From Himantopus leucocephalus (Eukaryota > Chordata > Aves > Charadriiformes > Recurvirostridae): a stretch of 64,000 bases of DNA. The notes under the pieces are model-generated. The model saw only the letters and a program-made list of their open reading frames with translations, searched no databases and had not been told where the DNA came from. The stretch lies in assembly GCA_003993805.1 (NCBI GenBank), contig RSEF01000002.1, positions 71,943,878 to 72,007,877 on the forward strand, written 5' to 3'. This document shows, piece after piece, positions 15,301 to 32,212 of the stretch. Made by a program: the position numbers and the translations under genes. Position 1 is the first letter of the stretch, and each line of letters begins with the position of its first letter.

Positions 15301-16307
15301 AGGCACAGGCAAGAGACTGAAGAAATTACTAGACGCAGACCTGAGGGTTCTGCATGCAGCATCCTACCAAGAAAAAAAAAACAAAAAAAACCCCAACAAA
15401 ACAACAAACAAACCCAATCGAAGATTCCTAACTTACACAGCTCCCTCACAAACTCGTTTGCAATTTGCAACTCGTCAAGAAAGGCAAATACCAGGAGCGA
15501 TGTGCTTCAACCTGAAGAGAAACTACACTCGGTAACCCGGCATCAATTTAACCGGGGGCGGAGAAGGGTTGGTCCCGAGACGGGTGCCTGCAGACAGCAA
15601 GGACAGACTGCTCTTTCTGGTGTTGGCCCCGGGGTCGTTAAGGGACGGGACAGCCCGGAGACAAAACGACCACCCGGCGGAGGGGGGAGCCGGCCCACCC
15701 CACCGGCGGGGCGGCGAGAAGCACAGCGGGGGAAGGGGGAACCGACCCCTTCCCTGCCGCCGCCGCCGCCGCCTCCTCCTCCTCCTCCTCCTCCCGCCCT
15801 TGCGCCCTGCCGAGCGGGGGAGACAAAAGGGAGGCGAGGAGCCCCCCGCGGGCCGGGGCTGCCGGCGGGGCGGGAACGGGAGCGGGGCGAGCGCCCGGAA
15901 ATCCCACAATCCCCGCGGCCCCGGCGGGAAACCCTTCCCCGCCCCCCCCCGCCCCTTCCCCCGGGCCGTTCTACCGGGAAACCCCGGCCCAAAGCCTCGC
16001 ACGTGGGAAGGGGGGGAGGGAAGGGGAAGGGGCGGCTCCGCCGCACGGGGCCGCCTCCCGCCGCTGAGGGGGCGCCAAGGGAAGAACGGGGAGCACCGGG
16101 GAAGGGGCCTCCCTCCCTCCCTCCCTCCCTCTCCCTCTCTCTCTCTCTCCCGTCCGGGGTGACCCGCAGCCTCCCGCCGCCGCGCCTCACCTGCTTGCTC
16201 CTCGCATAGGGAGGCTTCGCGGCGCCCAGGTGGTACCGCCGGGTCCGGATCTTGCCGCCGCCGATCCCGCCGCTGCCGCTGCCGCCGCCGCCGCCGCCCG
16301 AGGCCAT
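112..16307 (-). CDS. NUP153: NUP153, nuclear pore complex protein Nup153 (first two coding exons, 5' partial gene)
   Basis: Nup153 is the nuclear basket FG-nucleoporin; it anchors the basket, takes part in import/export and recruits pore components to the inner nuclear membrane. Two exons on the minus strand (16307-16191, then 325-112) join in phase 0 and give 110 codons plus one base. The N-terminus is a Gly/Ser-rich run followed by KIRTRR (residues 19-24), as in mammalian Nup153. Exon 2 opens with GIISRVTESVKNIVPGWLQ (residues 40-58), the conserved segment that in mammals forms the membrane-binding amphipathic helix; DGRVTPE follows near residues 97-103. FG repeats and Ran-binding zinc fingers lie beyond the left edge. 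The start is the first ATG in the CpG island, matching the family N-terminus. Identity is very secure; only about 7% of the protein is present. Confidence 0.96.
2870..2881. repeat. Poly-G run, 12 nt
   Basis: Twelve consecutive G between ggcat and atcaag inside NUP153 intron 1. It contains no N, unlike the longer G/C runs elsewhere in the window. Confidence 0.8.
7423..7479 (-). other. Possible cryptic exon inside NUP153 intron 1
   Basis: On the minus strand an ATG (7479-7477) opens 19 codons, MARKSPLPRTTEDYYPAAE, that run straight into a near-perfect donor GCAGAG|GTGAGC (GT at 7422-7421). The stretch contains two CpGs close together in otherwise AT-rich intron. I do not recognise the peptide. 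Used after NUP153 exon 1 from the AG at 7474-7473 it would hit a stop quickly, so it could be a poison exon, the first exon of a nested transcript, or chance. No following exon was found. Confidence 0.2.
9021..9058. repeat. A-rich simple repeat
   Basis: Imperfect TAAAA/AAAAT units in NUP153 intron 1. It is not attached to a recognisable retroelement. Confidence 0.55.
9830..10900 (-). mobile_element. CR1 LINE fragment, antisense to the plus strand
   Basis: Chicken-repeat-1 non-LTR retrotransposon, the dominant LINE of birds. Read on the minus strand, 10878-10663 encodes a broken reverse-transcriptase segment with KDIVYLDFSKAL, the CR1/LINE motif before the catalytic region, and 10467-10189 encodes the C-terminal part with FDTSKCEVLYLRQNKP. 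The 3' end lies toward 9830. Frame breaks between the blocks and low similarity show an old, dead copy. Only the downstream part of ORF2 and the 3' UTR are present, which is the usual 5' truncation. Confidence 0.85.
12627..12645. repeat. (CA)n microsatellite
   Basis: About nine CA units in NUP153 intron 1. Confidence 0.8.
15755..15796. repeat. (GCC)n(TCC)n trinucleotide repeat
   Basis: Run of GCC units followed by TCC units in the CpG island, about 0.4 kb inside NUP153 intron 1. Confidence 0.8.
16109..16150. repeat. (CTCC)n(CT)n polypyrimidine microsatellite
   Basis: A homopyrimidine tract of CTCC units followed by CT units, 40 bp beyond the NUP153 exon 1 donor. On the gene's strand it is homopurine (GAGG/GA), a sequence class able to form triplex DNA. 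Confidence 0.8.
16191..16307 (-). CDS. NUP153: NUP153 coding exon 1
   Basis: 117 nt encode exactly 39 residues, from MASGGGGGGSGSGG to PPYARSKQ. ATG is the complement of 16305-16307 in the context ATCATGG. The donor is AAGCAG|GTGAGG (GT at 16190-16189), phase 0. The poly-Gly run is encoded by a GCC-type trinucleotide repeat (plus strand about 16272-16300), so its length may vary between individuals. Confidence 0.95.
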
Positions 16308-17299
16308 GATGGGATCCGGCCCCTCGGCTGCCCCCGCAGGGATGGGCCCGGCCTGCCCCGGCCCGGCCCGGCCTCCTCGCCGCTCCCTCCCACCTGCCAC
16401 GCGCGGCGCGGCCTGGCGCGGGGGCTCCGCGGCCTGCCCCTCCCCGCCGCGCCGCCGCCCCCCCCACCCACCCCCCGCGCGCGCGCTCGCTCGCTCGCGC
16501 TCTCTCTCGCGGGCGAGCGGGCGCGCGCCGCTCCCTCTCACGTCCCTCCGCGCCTCCACGCGCGCGCCTTCCGCCCGCTCCTGGCTGGCGCTCCCCGGCG
16601 CCGGCCGGCCCCGCGCCGCCCGCTCGCGCTGCCCGCTCGCTCGCGGCCGAGCCGCCGCACCCCTCCCCCCCCTCCGGCCGACCAACCACACAGCGCCCGC
16701 CCGGGCCGCCGCGCGTCACTAAGCTGCGCTGCGTGCGTCAAAAGAGCGGGACCGCCCGGCAGCCTCCGCGCGCCTCTGGGCACCGCCCGCTCGAGGGACA
16801 CGGGCCGCGCCGCGCGGCGAGGCGGCCGCTTTCCCCCCCTTCTCCTCCCCCGCCCCCCCGCGGGCCGGGCCAGGGCTACCAGGACCCGCTGAGGGAAGTG
16901 GGGGAAAAAACCCGCCCGCCGGGCCGCAAGCGAGCGCGGCTCGGGGCGGGCTGGAGGGCCGGGAGCGGAGGTTTGCGACGGGGTTAGGCCGCGCCGGGGT
17001 GAGCCCCGGCGGCTGGGACGGGCTCCTCCGCCTCCTCCCCGCCTCCCGCGGCGTTCCGCCGGCTCTGGCGGTGTTACAACGTGCCTGCCTTGTGCTGGGC
17101 GTTAACGGGAGTGTGTCCCGTCCCGTCCTCCCCCCGCCTCGGAGGGACGGGGGTCCCGTTGTCCCTGCCGGGGAGGGGCAGCGCGGGGAAGGCGGCAGGA
17201 AAGGTGGAAGAGCGGCACGCGACGCCGCTGTAAATGGGGTGTGCGCGAGCAATGGAAACTGTCCAGTGTGCGGGTCCACCATCGCTCATGTTTGGCAGA

Positions 17300-20200
17300 G
17301 TAGAGGCGGGATTGGGAAAAAAAAGCTTCGACGCAGCTTTTTCTTGCTCAAAGAGGAATTTCTATTACAAATTTTAAAAAATGTAAAATATTTGTTTCTT
17401 TCGATTTTTTTTATTCTACTAAAAGTTGAGAAAAATTTATGGCTCTAACATCTTATTTAGAGCATTGATCTGCCCCGGGAATGATGGAGCAGAGCACAAA
17501 ACACCACCATCTTCCCAGTGTAGAAGTCACTAAAATTGTTCACCCTAAAAAAAAAAAACAACCCAGTGTACTAAAAAATGACTGACACAGAATGAGATGC
17601 AGGTACTTGACAGTGACAGAGCTGTGATGTAGTGCACACCCCTTCCACCAAAAATAAAAGCACGTGTCACAGCACGTTCCTGAAGAAAGATCGTAGCAAA
17701 CACAGGGGTTCGGGGGAACTCAAACCAGGAAGGGCAATTCCGAAGGCCTGAAGAAACACAAACCAGCAGCAACAGCAGAGAAGGAATTGCTTTTAGAAGG
17801 AATTTTACTGGGGAGTACTGTACTGCCAAGTCTTTGTTGCATACTGGCTTTTTTTTAATCTCACGGGTATCTTCCCAGCTCTCCTACATGACTTGCTCCT
17901 TCTCAATTTCTTAGTCCTGCTTTCACGGTTATCTAAAACAGAGAACCTTTCCCAAAATCCCAGCAGAGTGGAATTGCTTTCCAGATGTTTCTCCTCATGA
18001 ACAGCACCTTCAGAACTCCACAGTCTCTTCCTCTCCTACCCTACCCCTGTAGATACAATTTTACGTGCAGTGGGAGGACTTGCAGTGATAGATGATCCCT
18101 TTCAGGACATGGAGCACATGGGTTTCGAAGTCACCTGCAAGAACAACCCACCTCATCTCATGTAAGCTGCTGGTGCATCACATCCGCAGACCAATTGTAG
18201 GGTGAGGCTCTATTGCTACAATGTGCTTGTCAGAAAAGATCTGCATCAATATAATCATCAAAATACAAGAAAAATAGTATTTTTGCCCAGATTTGTAACT
18301 CTTTTTGTCCAGGAAACAATTATCATGCTGAATTTCAACTTAGGGGAGGGGAAGGAAGGGTATCGTGATGTATTTCCATTACAGGAAGAGCAAGATTTAC
18401 AAAGGGATATAAACCGTGCCCTTTGGTAACAGACGTTCATCAGTAATAATGCTGACTTCCAAAATGGTACCTGCGTGGGGAACTGACTAAAATTACTCCT
18501 GTGCTGGACATGTAAGAGCTGGACAAATTTAAAACAAGATTCCCTCTTTCTGATGCATGCTAAGTATATTAAGGTAACCTGTAAACGCGATTTTCTCTTC
18601 CACATATGTGTCAAAGGCAGCTACACTATGTTTGCTCTGTAAATTCAAGTGCTGCTTTATTTATTTTACTTCCATTTTACTTATTTAGAACAATTTCCAT
18701 ATGGTGACATGCCTTTAATGACACTCATGACTCAGAAATACTTGTCGATGTAGTCAAACAACGTCTATTGACATGAGTCACTGAAGTTAAATAAACGTTA
18801 TTAAAAATGAAACAAAACAAAAGGCAAATATGTATCTCTCCAGCAGAACGATAGGGTTCATCACCATTTGATCAATCTTCCCTGTGAGTTATATCTGCAA
18901 GTTACTTTGAGGTAGCGCTAGAAAGAAGCTGTTGGTCCAAGAGCATCCCTGCAAAAAGAAACATTCATGGCTTAAGTACCATTTAACCTTTTTGTACTCT
19001 TTTAAGTATTCTCTACCCTTTGTGGCCTGCTTCTTTCTCCTTGTTCACTGACTGCAGGATTAGTAGCCTCTCAAACCATCCTACTAAAGCCTTCCTGTTC
19101 AGAGAGGTGATAGAAAACAAAAACACTACTACTCTTAAAGAAATTAGTGGGTTTTGAGTAAAGGCACTATCTATTGCAGTGAGGCGCAATGAAGAGTTTA
19201 TAAAACCAATACTAAATATTCTTGAAAAATAAAAGCCTTCATCAAGCTTAAAAAAACCCTCAAACAACTACATTTCAGCTGGATAAAACAGACAAAACAC
19301 AACTGGAAGAAGAGAATTATGGTGGTGTTGAAAAAGTTGCTTCTAAGACCTTTTTTTTTTTATTATTAAATGCTCCCACTGCAATCAGATCTTTGTAGAA
19401 CTGACGGCGGGCACCCACGTGATGTGTTCAGGTCTTTGCATAAGCTAGCTAATGCAGGCTGGTAGTTGTACAACAGCTATAACTGTAATTGGTAAAAAGC
19501 CTCAGCAATGCATTCTAACAGTTCTGATGCACACACTTTCTGTATTTGGCATTCATGGACAACACACCAATTCAGGAAGAAATTCTGCATTCAATATGCC
19601 TTCACAGTAAAAACCACCTTGATCCTACATATACACTCCTAACTGGAATGAGGAATTGGCTCCTAAGGCTCAGGAGGCAGAAAAAGAGGTCAGAGTGCTA
19701 TTTTAGAACAGTGTCACATGGGCTGCAACCAACACACTCTCTTCCTTCCCTCATTTTTCTTGTCTATTGACTGGAAGAAAATACACCCCCAACATTTCTC
19801 AGGTTTGGAGAACTGAAGGCCCAAACAACCTCTTCCACTGCATTACAGAAACAGTGCTTTTGCTATATGGGCACTTTACAGCCCAGAACAGAAGGCTGCA
19901 TGCATGTCTGAAAACAGCCTCTAACGCAGACTGTAGAGACATTGTTAACGGGTAAAATCTGCATAAATGGGGTGGCTACAGACTGTGGCTTTTTTGATGT
20001 TTACGTACTGGGGTATTACAGTGTCAGACTAAGTGAAATCATGTAGCTATGTGGGCCCCTCATTACATAGGTCACACATAGATCAAACTCCCAAATGCCA
20101 GAAATCTACATAGATGCAGATCACATTTTTAACTGATAACACAATAAGAGGTTTCCACAAATTACTTGCTGCAACTTAAGTACGGTGTTAGATGATGCTA

Positions 20201-22040
20201 TGCAAGCCACTTCAAAGCAGGGTATAACCCAGGCACAGACCTGGAAGCTGTCTTGCTACCTGTGGTGACGGTACTTGCTAGACAGAAAATCCTTGGCTCA
20301 GCAGACCAGTTTGTACTACCAAGCTCAAGCACCACAGCTATGCGCTACAATTAAAGCGACATCAAATCCCATACAGTTTTGAAGCTTTAACACTCCCATC
20401 CAAATTCAAGGGGCCTGCATCCAGTAGCTTGAGTTTCCTCCCTACTGCAGTCCCCTGAAACAATTCTATACATGCACACAAGCACCCCCTTTCCCACCCA
20501 AGTTTTATTTATTTATTCCACTTTGTCACATTCTTGTCAATAATCTCCCTACCATCACTGTCCAAAGACTCACCAGTTCACACAAGGGAAACAATCACCC
20601 AAGAAATCCATGTTCCCAGCTACCCTGCAACTAGCTTCCCCCCAAAGCAGGGAAACAGTTGCTAAAACTATGATGCTACTCCCTCTGCCAAGATGAGGGT
20701 TTTTGCTTTCTGTCTCTTCTACACATACATCTGCATAAAATCCAGGAAGAATGAACTTCCTATAGTACTCCAAAAGCCTTTTCTGGTTTAGAGCATTTGC
20801 ATTTTATGAGCAGGACTTTGAAGATATTCCTAGCTGAAATTAAACTGTGAAGAGAGGGTGATTCTGGTCAGTGGCTAGAAGTGACCTGCCAGTGCTGGTC
20901 CCCACTCTGCAATACAGTATTTGTTTTAAATTTAAGAACAGCATATAGGTTATGACCACCACTTTAATTACATTAAGTCATAAAAAAGCCAGAGAACTTT
21001 ATTCCTATTGCCATCATAGAAGTTATGGTTCAGAGTGCCCACAAAACACACATGGCAGCAGCAAAGTGTTCTGACTAGCTTTAGTAGCTTCTACAGCTAT
21101 TAGATACGATAGTTTCTGCTACTTTTTTCTTGGAAGAGTATTCTTGTTTCCAGCCTAACTTATTTTATCGCTGTGTACATTAAATAGTAAATACTTTTGC
21201 ATACACACAGGCTTAAGTAGTCCCTATGACTGAAGAATACTTTATACCCTTCAAGATGAGAACAGTTTAGAGGAAGGCACTCAGAAGTTGCTAGCTTAAA
21301 GCAGAACTTTCCTCATTGTCATCTCCCCTAATCTCCTTTGGACCTGAATACTGAAAACTGTCATCCTACTAAAATTTTATAACCTCACCACTATAAAACA
21401 CCTGAGCATGAAGACTGAACAAATTACAGAGATGTTTAGGATAGGGCACAACTTAGTTGAAGAGTTGTTACTAACTAGGTTAGTTTTTTGTTCCTGATAG
21501 GTTATTTTTTTCCTCCTTTAAACCATGAAGTTATTTTCCCCAAGGATTTTTAGGTTTAAGAACATCTATTATGTTAAGTGTCCGTTGAGAAGACTAACAA
21601 TAAGGGCAGGAATAAAATTGTCGGTAGGTATCATCCTTAGTCTTTGGAATGTTTGCAGCTATGGCAGCTCTAAGTTTGCCCTTCTGTATGTTTAAAAATA
21701 CTGTACTGATAAAGCAATTCTAGCTGACCTAGCCTATCAACAGTAGTAGAGTTAGCACCAGCAGACTGCAGGAGAAAAGAGGGCCCAAGTGTTCCCATAG
21801 CAAACCCCGGGAATGCCTCCCAAATACACAGATAATCAAAGCAAGCATGCCAAGAGCTTGTAAGAGATTGCCTAGGTAACTTGGGTATCTGAGAGAGCTA
21901 GTTTTTGCTAGTGTCCCGATGCCCATACCAAAGACAGATGAAATACCCCTACTGCCTCCAGCTAAATTCCACAAGCCAGAAGAGAATGTGCTTCACATAT
22001 GCAAGTAAAATCCCTTACTGGCAGGTTTGCAGAAACAAAT
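17300..22040. other. Intergenic region between NUP153 and the TRNAU1AP-like gene
   Basis: 4.7 kb of AT-rich sequence between the 5' side of NUP153 and the 3' end of the TRNAU1AP-like gene. Open frames are short and unrelated to known proteins, and I see no exon series, RNA gene or recognisable transposon. In human the gene 5' of NUP153 is KIF13A; no KIF13A-like exon is visible here. Confidence 0.7.
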
Positions 22041-22046
22041 TTTATT
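22041..22046 (-). terminator. Candidate poly(A) signal of the TRNAU1AP-like gene
   Basis: AATAAA on the minus strand (TTTATT on plus), 238 bp past the stop codon. It is the first canonical hexamer downstream of the stop. Confidence 0.55.
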
Positions 22047-22283
22047 TACACAGGCAAGTCTATCTTTAGACCCCATTGAACTCTTTACATTTCTAGAATA
22101 TTTACATGATTTCAAGATGCTCCAAGAGTAGAGTGATGATCAAAAAAAAAGGTTACAGAAACTGTCAAAAGCATAGCAAAAAAACCCAACCTATCATTGT
22201 GCTTTAAAACTTATGATCTAGAGTAATGTAGAAGAAATGTAATTTTAGCACCTTGGTCATAACGGTCATGCTATATAAGACAC

Positions 22284-29253
<6,970 letters not shown>

Positions 29254-29265
<12 letters not shown>

Positions 29266-29334
29266 GGTTCAAACTCTCTTCTGCCTTTCTCGAAGAATAT
29301 GGCTGCGCAGGTTGAGTTTACTGCACTCCTTCAG
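29254..29334 (-). CDS. TRNAU1APL: TRNAU1AP-like exon with start codon
   Basis: ATG at 29265-29263 encodes MASQ and then the donor CCAG|GTAAGA. Bases 29266-29334 are 5' UTR if the acceptor TTTCTCAG (AG at 29336-29335) is used, which would require an upstream non-coding exon nearer the CpG island. In another frame the UTR part is open from the acceptor to a TGA (LKECSKLNLRSHILRERQ and on); probably chance. Confidence 0.65.
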
Positions 29335-31240
29335 CTGAGAAAGATGTGGGGAATGAACAAGAAGATAAACAATCTTAACCTTGAGATGAATTACTTTCAA
29401 ATACGTTTGCCCTACCTTATGTTTTTAAGGTTATTAACTCAGAACTTAGAAATTTAAGTTCTGACTTGTCACTGCTAAAGCAATTGAGATAAAAAGGACA
29501 TATGGCCAATGGGATTATAATTAGAAGCCATCTCACTTTCTTAAATTGATAATAGTCCATGAAGTTTTCCCACCGTCCAAAGCACCAGAAAATTACAGAG
29601 AGCTTTTAAGTCACCTATACCATACCCTTATTTCTGAAATACCTACATATAATATAGTAATTCAGAAGATACGTGTTCTAAAATAGTTAAAAACAAGGCA
29701 AAGATAGAGGCTTCAATGTGTTTTGTACAACCCCTTGTTTTTTTACTCTTTTAGCTACGTTAAAAGTTCATTTACTTGTACCACAAATTACACAGCTGAA
29801 AACAAGCAGTGGTACTTCCTATGTGCTAAAGAACAAGAGAAATAAGAGAGGGAGGAGGGCACTGTAAAGGTAAATGTGATCTTTCTCTGCACCTTTTCTC
29901 AGGTGCAGAAAAAGGTTCTTTTGCCTCTTCCATATATACATTTCACTCACTACCACTGAGTCAGCAACAACAAATGACCTTTTACTGCTATCACTAAATC
30001 AGTGGATACACTTTCCTGAAGAGGTATGTACCTCTTTGTTAAATCCAATATCCTTTAAGCTTTTTTCCCTAGTCATCCAACCAATATAAGTCAGTGCAGA
30101 AAATAGTTTCACTTGCAAAATATTTTGCATCTACTTCCACACATAGCTGTTAATTTACCACTGCTGATTTTTTACATCCAGCGTTCCTCCTTCTAGGCAG
30201 AGATACTTGATTGTTGAAGCTTTAATTCCCATTTCCATGCAATAACTTATGGAAAGTTTTACACACTGGCTGGTCAGATCCACATTCACATATTACAATA
30301 AATAGAGTGTCCGTAATGCTTTAAAGCCTTGTCCACACAGGGGAACAGTTCAGAGCACTACTTCTGAAAATGCACTAAGCTAACCTAACACAGGATAAAC
30401 ATACACCATAATTCAAGCATCCATGCATAGTGTTATTCATGATAACTATGCACTTCATCCCCATGCCCATTCTGAAGCCAAGAAGGTAGTCAAGTACAAA
30501 CAAGCCCTGAAATGCAGACATATACCAGTAAGGTTAGCATATGCCCTTTCATTAAGCCTAACTGTGCTCATTATAAAGAATTACCAGCAGCAATTTTTTC
30601 CTGTTAAAGATCATTATTAATAAAGGAACATCACTATGTGGATATGTTCCTTAACAGGAAATCAACTCCTCCATAACTAAACTCCTCCATGCTCTACACA
30701 CTGAAATACTAATTCTTGAGTTTACAGCTGCACAATGCTCTTTTTTTAACTTACCGCTCTTTATTTGTGTGGATTTAACAGAAGACGGCACGCTCTAGAA
30801 AGCAGTTTTATTGCAAAAGACAATCAGAAGGCAAGTGGTGCAACTGTTTCTCAATCACAGTTACCACGGATTTCTATGCAAAACTGTTTGTGTACTCTTT
30901 CACTGTCTGATCTTGACTGTCGCCTCTTGATCGTTTCACTAGAAAACAAAAATATTTAAAAAGCAGTTAAAACAGCACGTATTAACATCGTATTTTTTAC
31001 ATTTGCCTTAGCAGTAGCTACAACCAGCTTATAATTTAAGCAGTGGGACAGCTTTAACCTCCAGAATTCAAACACATCCTTAATTGGATTACACACGCAT
31101 TTTACCGACCCGATTATTCCACGTTTTTATTATGTTTGTACTGGCGAAAAAAGAAGGTGGATTAAGCCATTTGCGAATAAAATCGCCTGGGCAAACACTG
31201 CTCACCCAAGCAGAGGGCGAGCCACCCCCTTCTCCATTAA
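29335..31240. other. Region between TRNAU1AP-like exon 1 and the CpG island
   Basis: AT-rich, no recognised element. If the acceptor at 29336-29335 is used, this is an intron of the TRNAU1AP-like gene leading to an unseen 5' UTR exon in the CpG island; otherwise it is intergenic. Confidence 0.5.
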
Positions 31241-31588
31241 CTCCGCTCACAGAAGAAGCTGAGGTGAGGGCGGCGGGGGGGGGAATCTCCCACAGCGGCG
31301 CCTCAGGCCGGCGCGATGACCCCGACCGAGCCGCCCAACGGGCCCAGGCCCGAGCCGCACCGCGCCGTGACGCATTTTTATCAGCCACTCGGCACGATGG
31401 GAAGAGAGAGCCACGGCGCCCGGCGAGAAGTGCGCCCCGCCCGGCCGCGGCCCTCCGCGGCGGCCGCACTGGCGCCAAGGCCGCGCTTCCCGTTTATTGT
31501 GCTACGCGATAAGGGGGGGGGGAAGGAAACAACCAAAAAACCCACCACGACGAAATTAAACAACCCCGCGGAGCCCTAAAGAAGGCCT

Positions 31589-31680
31589 CGGCGGCCGTTG
31601 GGCCGAAGCGCCCCCGCGCCCGGTGAGCCGTTGGCCAACGGCTCACCGGGCGCGGGGGCGCTTCGGCCCAACGGCCGCCG
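31589..31680. repeat. 92-bp perfect palindrome, no spacer
   Basis: Arms 31589-31634 and 31635-31680 are exact reverse complements over 46 bp with no loop; the centre is TTGG|CCAA at 31634/31635. The next base on each side breaks the symmetry. Composition is that of the CpG island. It could be a true cruciform-forming sequence or an assembly fold-back. Confidence 0.97.
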
Positions 31681-31846
31681 TGCCGCCCCGCAGGCCCGGC
31701 CGCCCGTGAGGCGGCGGCTCCGGGGGAAAGGAGCCCCCCACCCCCCACCCCCCCCCGCCCGCCTCCCGTTGCGAAGTAGATCGATTCGCCTCCCCCTTCC
31801 CGCTGGCGGCCCCCACACCGCGGCCTCGGTCACGGCGATCCCCTTC

Positions 31847-31847
<1 letters not shown>

Positions 31848-31885
<38 letters not shown>

Positions 31886-31886
31886 N
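31848..31886. repeat. Poly-C run (38 C) ending in a single N
   Basis: 38 consecutive C, then N at 31886, then cagccc. It lies about 260 bp before the PAK1IP1 start codon. Probably an unresolved join rather than a real length. Confidence 0.85.
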
Positions 31887-32149
31887 CAGCCCTGCTTCCG
31901 CCCCGCAAGGACCTCCCGCGCGGGCTGCCCCGCGCGGAGCCTGACCCGCGGAGCCCTCGCCGATCCCACCACCGCCCCCGGCGTTTTTCCCTCCTCGGCG
32001 GAGGCCGCAGGCTTTCCCTCGGAGGAGCGCTGCCGCCCGCCAGCCGCCTACCCAGCCCGGCGCGGCGGGCTCCGGCGCAGGCAGGGCGGCGGACGGACGG
32101 CGGCCGAGGGCGGCAGGGCCCCGAGCTGGCGCCGCGCGTGGCGGGGCGG

Positions 32150-32212
32150 ATGGAGCTGGTCGCGGGCTGCTACGAGCAGGTCCTCTTCGGGTTCGCCGCA
32201 CGGCCCGCCGAG
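32150..32212 (+). CDS. PAK1IP1: PAK1IP1 exon 1
   Basis: 21 codons, MELVAGCYEQVLFGFAARPA and E, donor GCCGAG|GTAACG. Start context GGCGGATGG has G at -3 and G at +4. Confidence 0.95.

Larger units (their letters stand above)
326..16190 (-). other. NUP153 intron 1 (15.9 kb)
   Basis: Long AT-rich first intron. It holds an antisense CR1 fragment (about 9830-10900), a poly-G run (2870-2881), a CA microsatellite (12627-12645), an A-rich tract (9021-9058), a short hairpin (6818-6840) and the GC-rich edge of the promoter island from about 15540. Many open frames of 60-150 codons occur on both strands, but none resembles a known protein or is flanked by a consistent exon series. The one exon-like spot (7423-7479) is described separately. 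Confidence 0.8.
15540..17240. promoter_or_regulatory. CpG island and promoter of NUP153
   Basis: Base composition changes sharply from AT-rich to very GC- and CpG-rich at about 15540 and back at about 17300. The island covers NUP153 exon 1 and the start of intron 1. Several GGGCGG/CCGCCC-type boxes are visible and there is no TATA box near the expected start. This is a typical TATA-less housekeeping promoter. Transcription of NUP153 should start somewhere between 16310 and about 16700 on the minus strand; the exact site cannot be read from sequence. No plus-strand gene was found starting here. Confidence 0.8.

Noticed and set aside
15523..16719. Long open frames (up to 398 codons) on both strands of the NUP153 CpG island
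   Set aside because: GC-rich sequence has few stops; the predicted proteins are Arg/Gly/Pro-rich in every frame, overlap each other, and only the 39-codon NUP153 exon 1 has family similarity and a splice donor.
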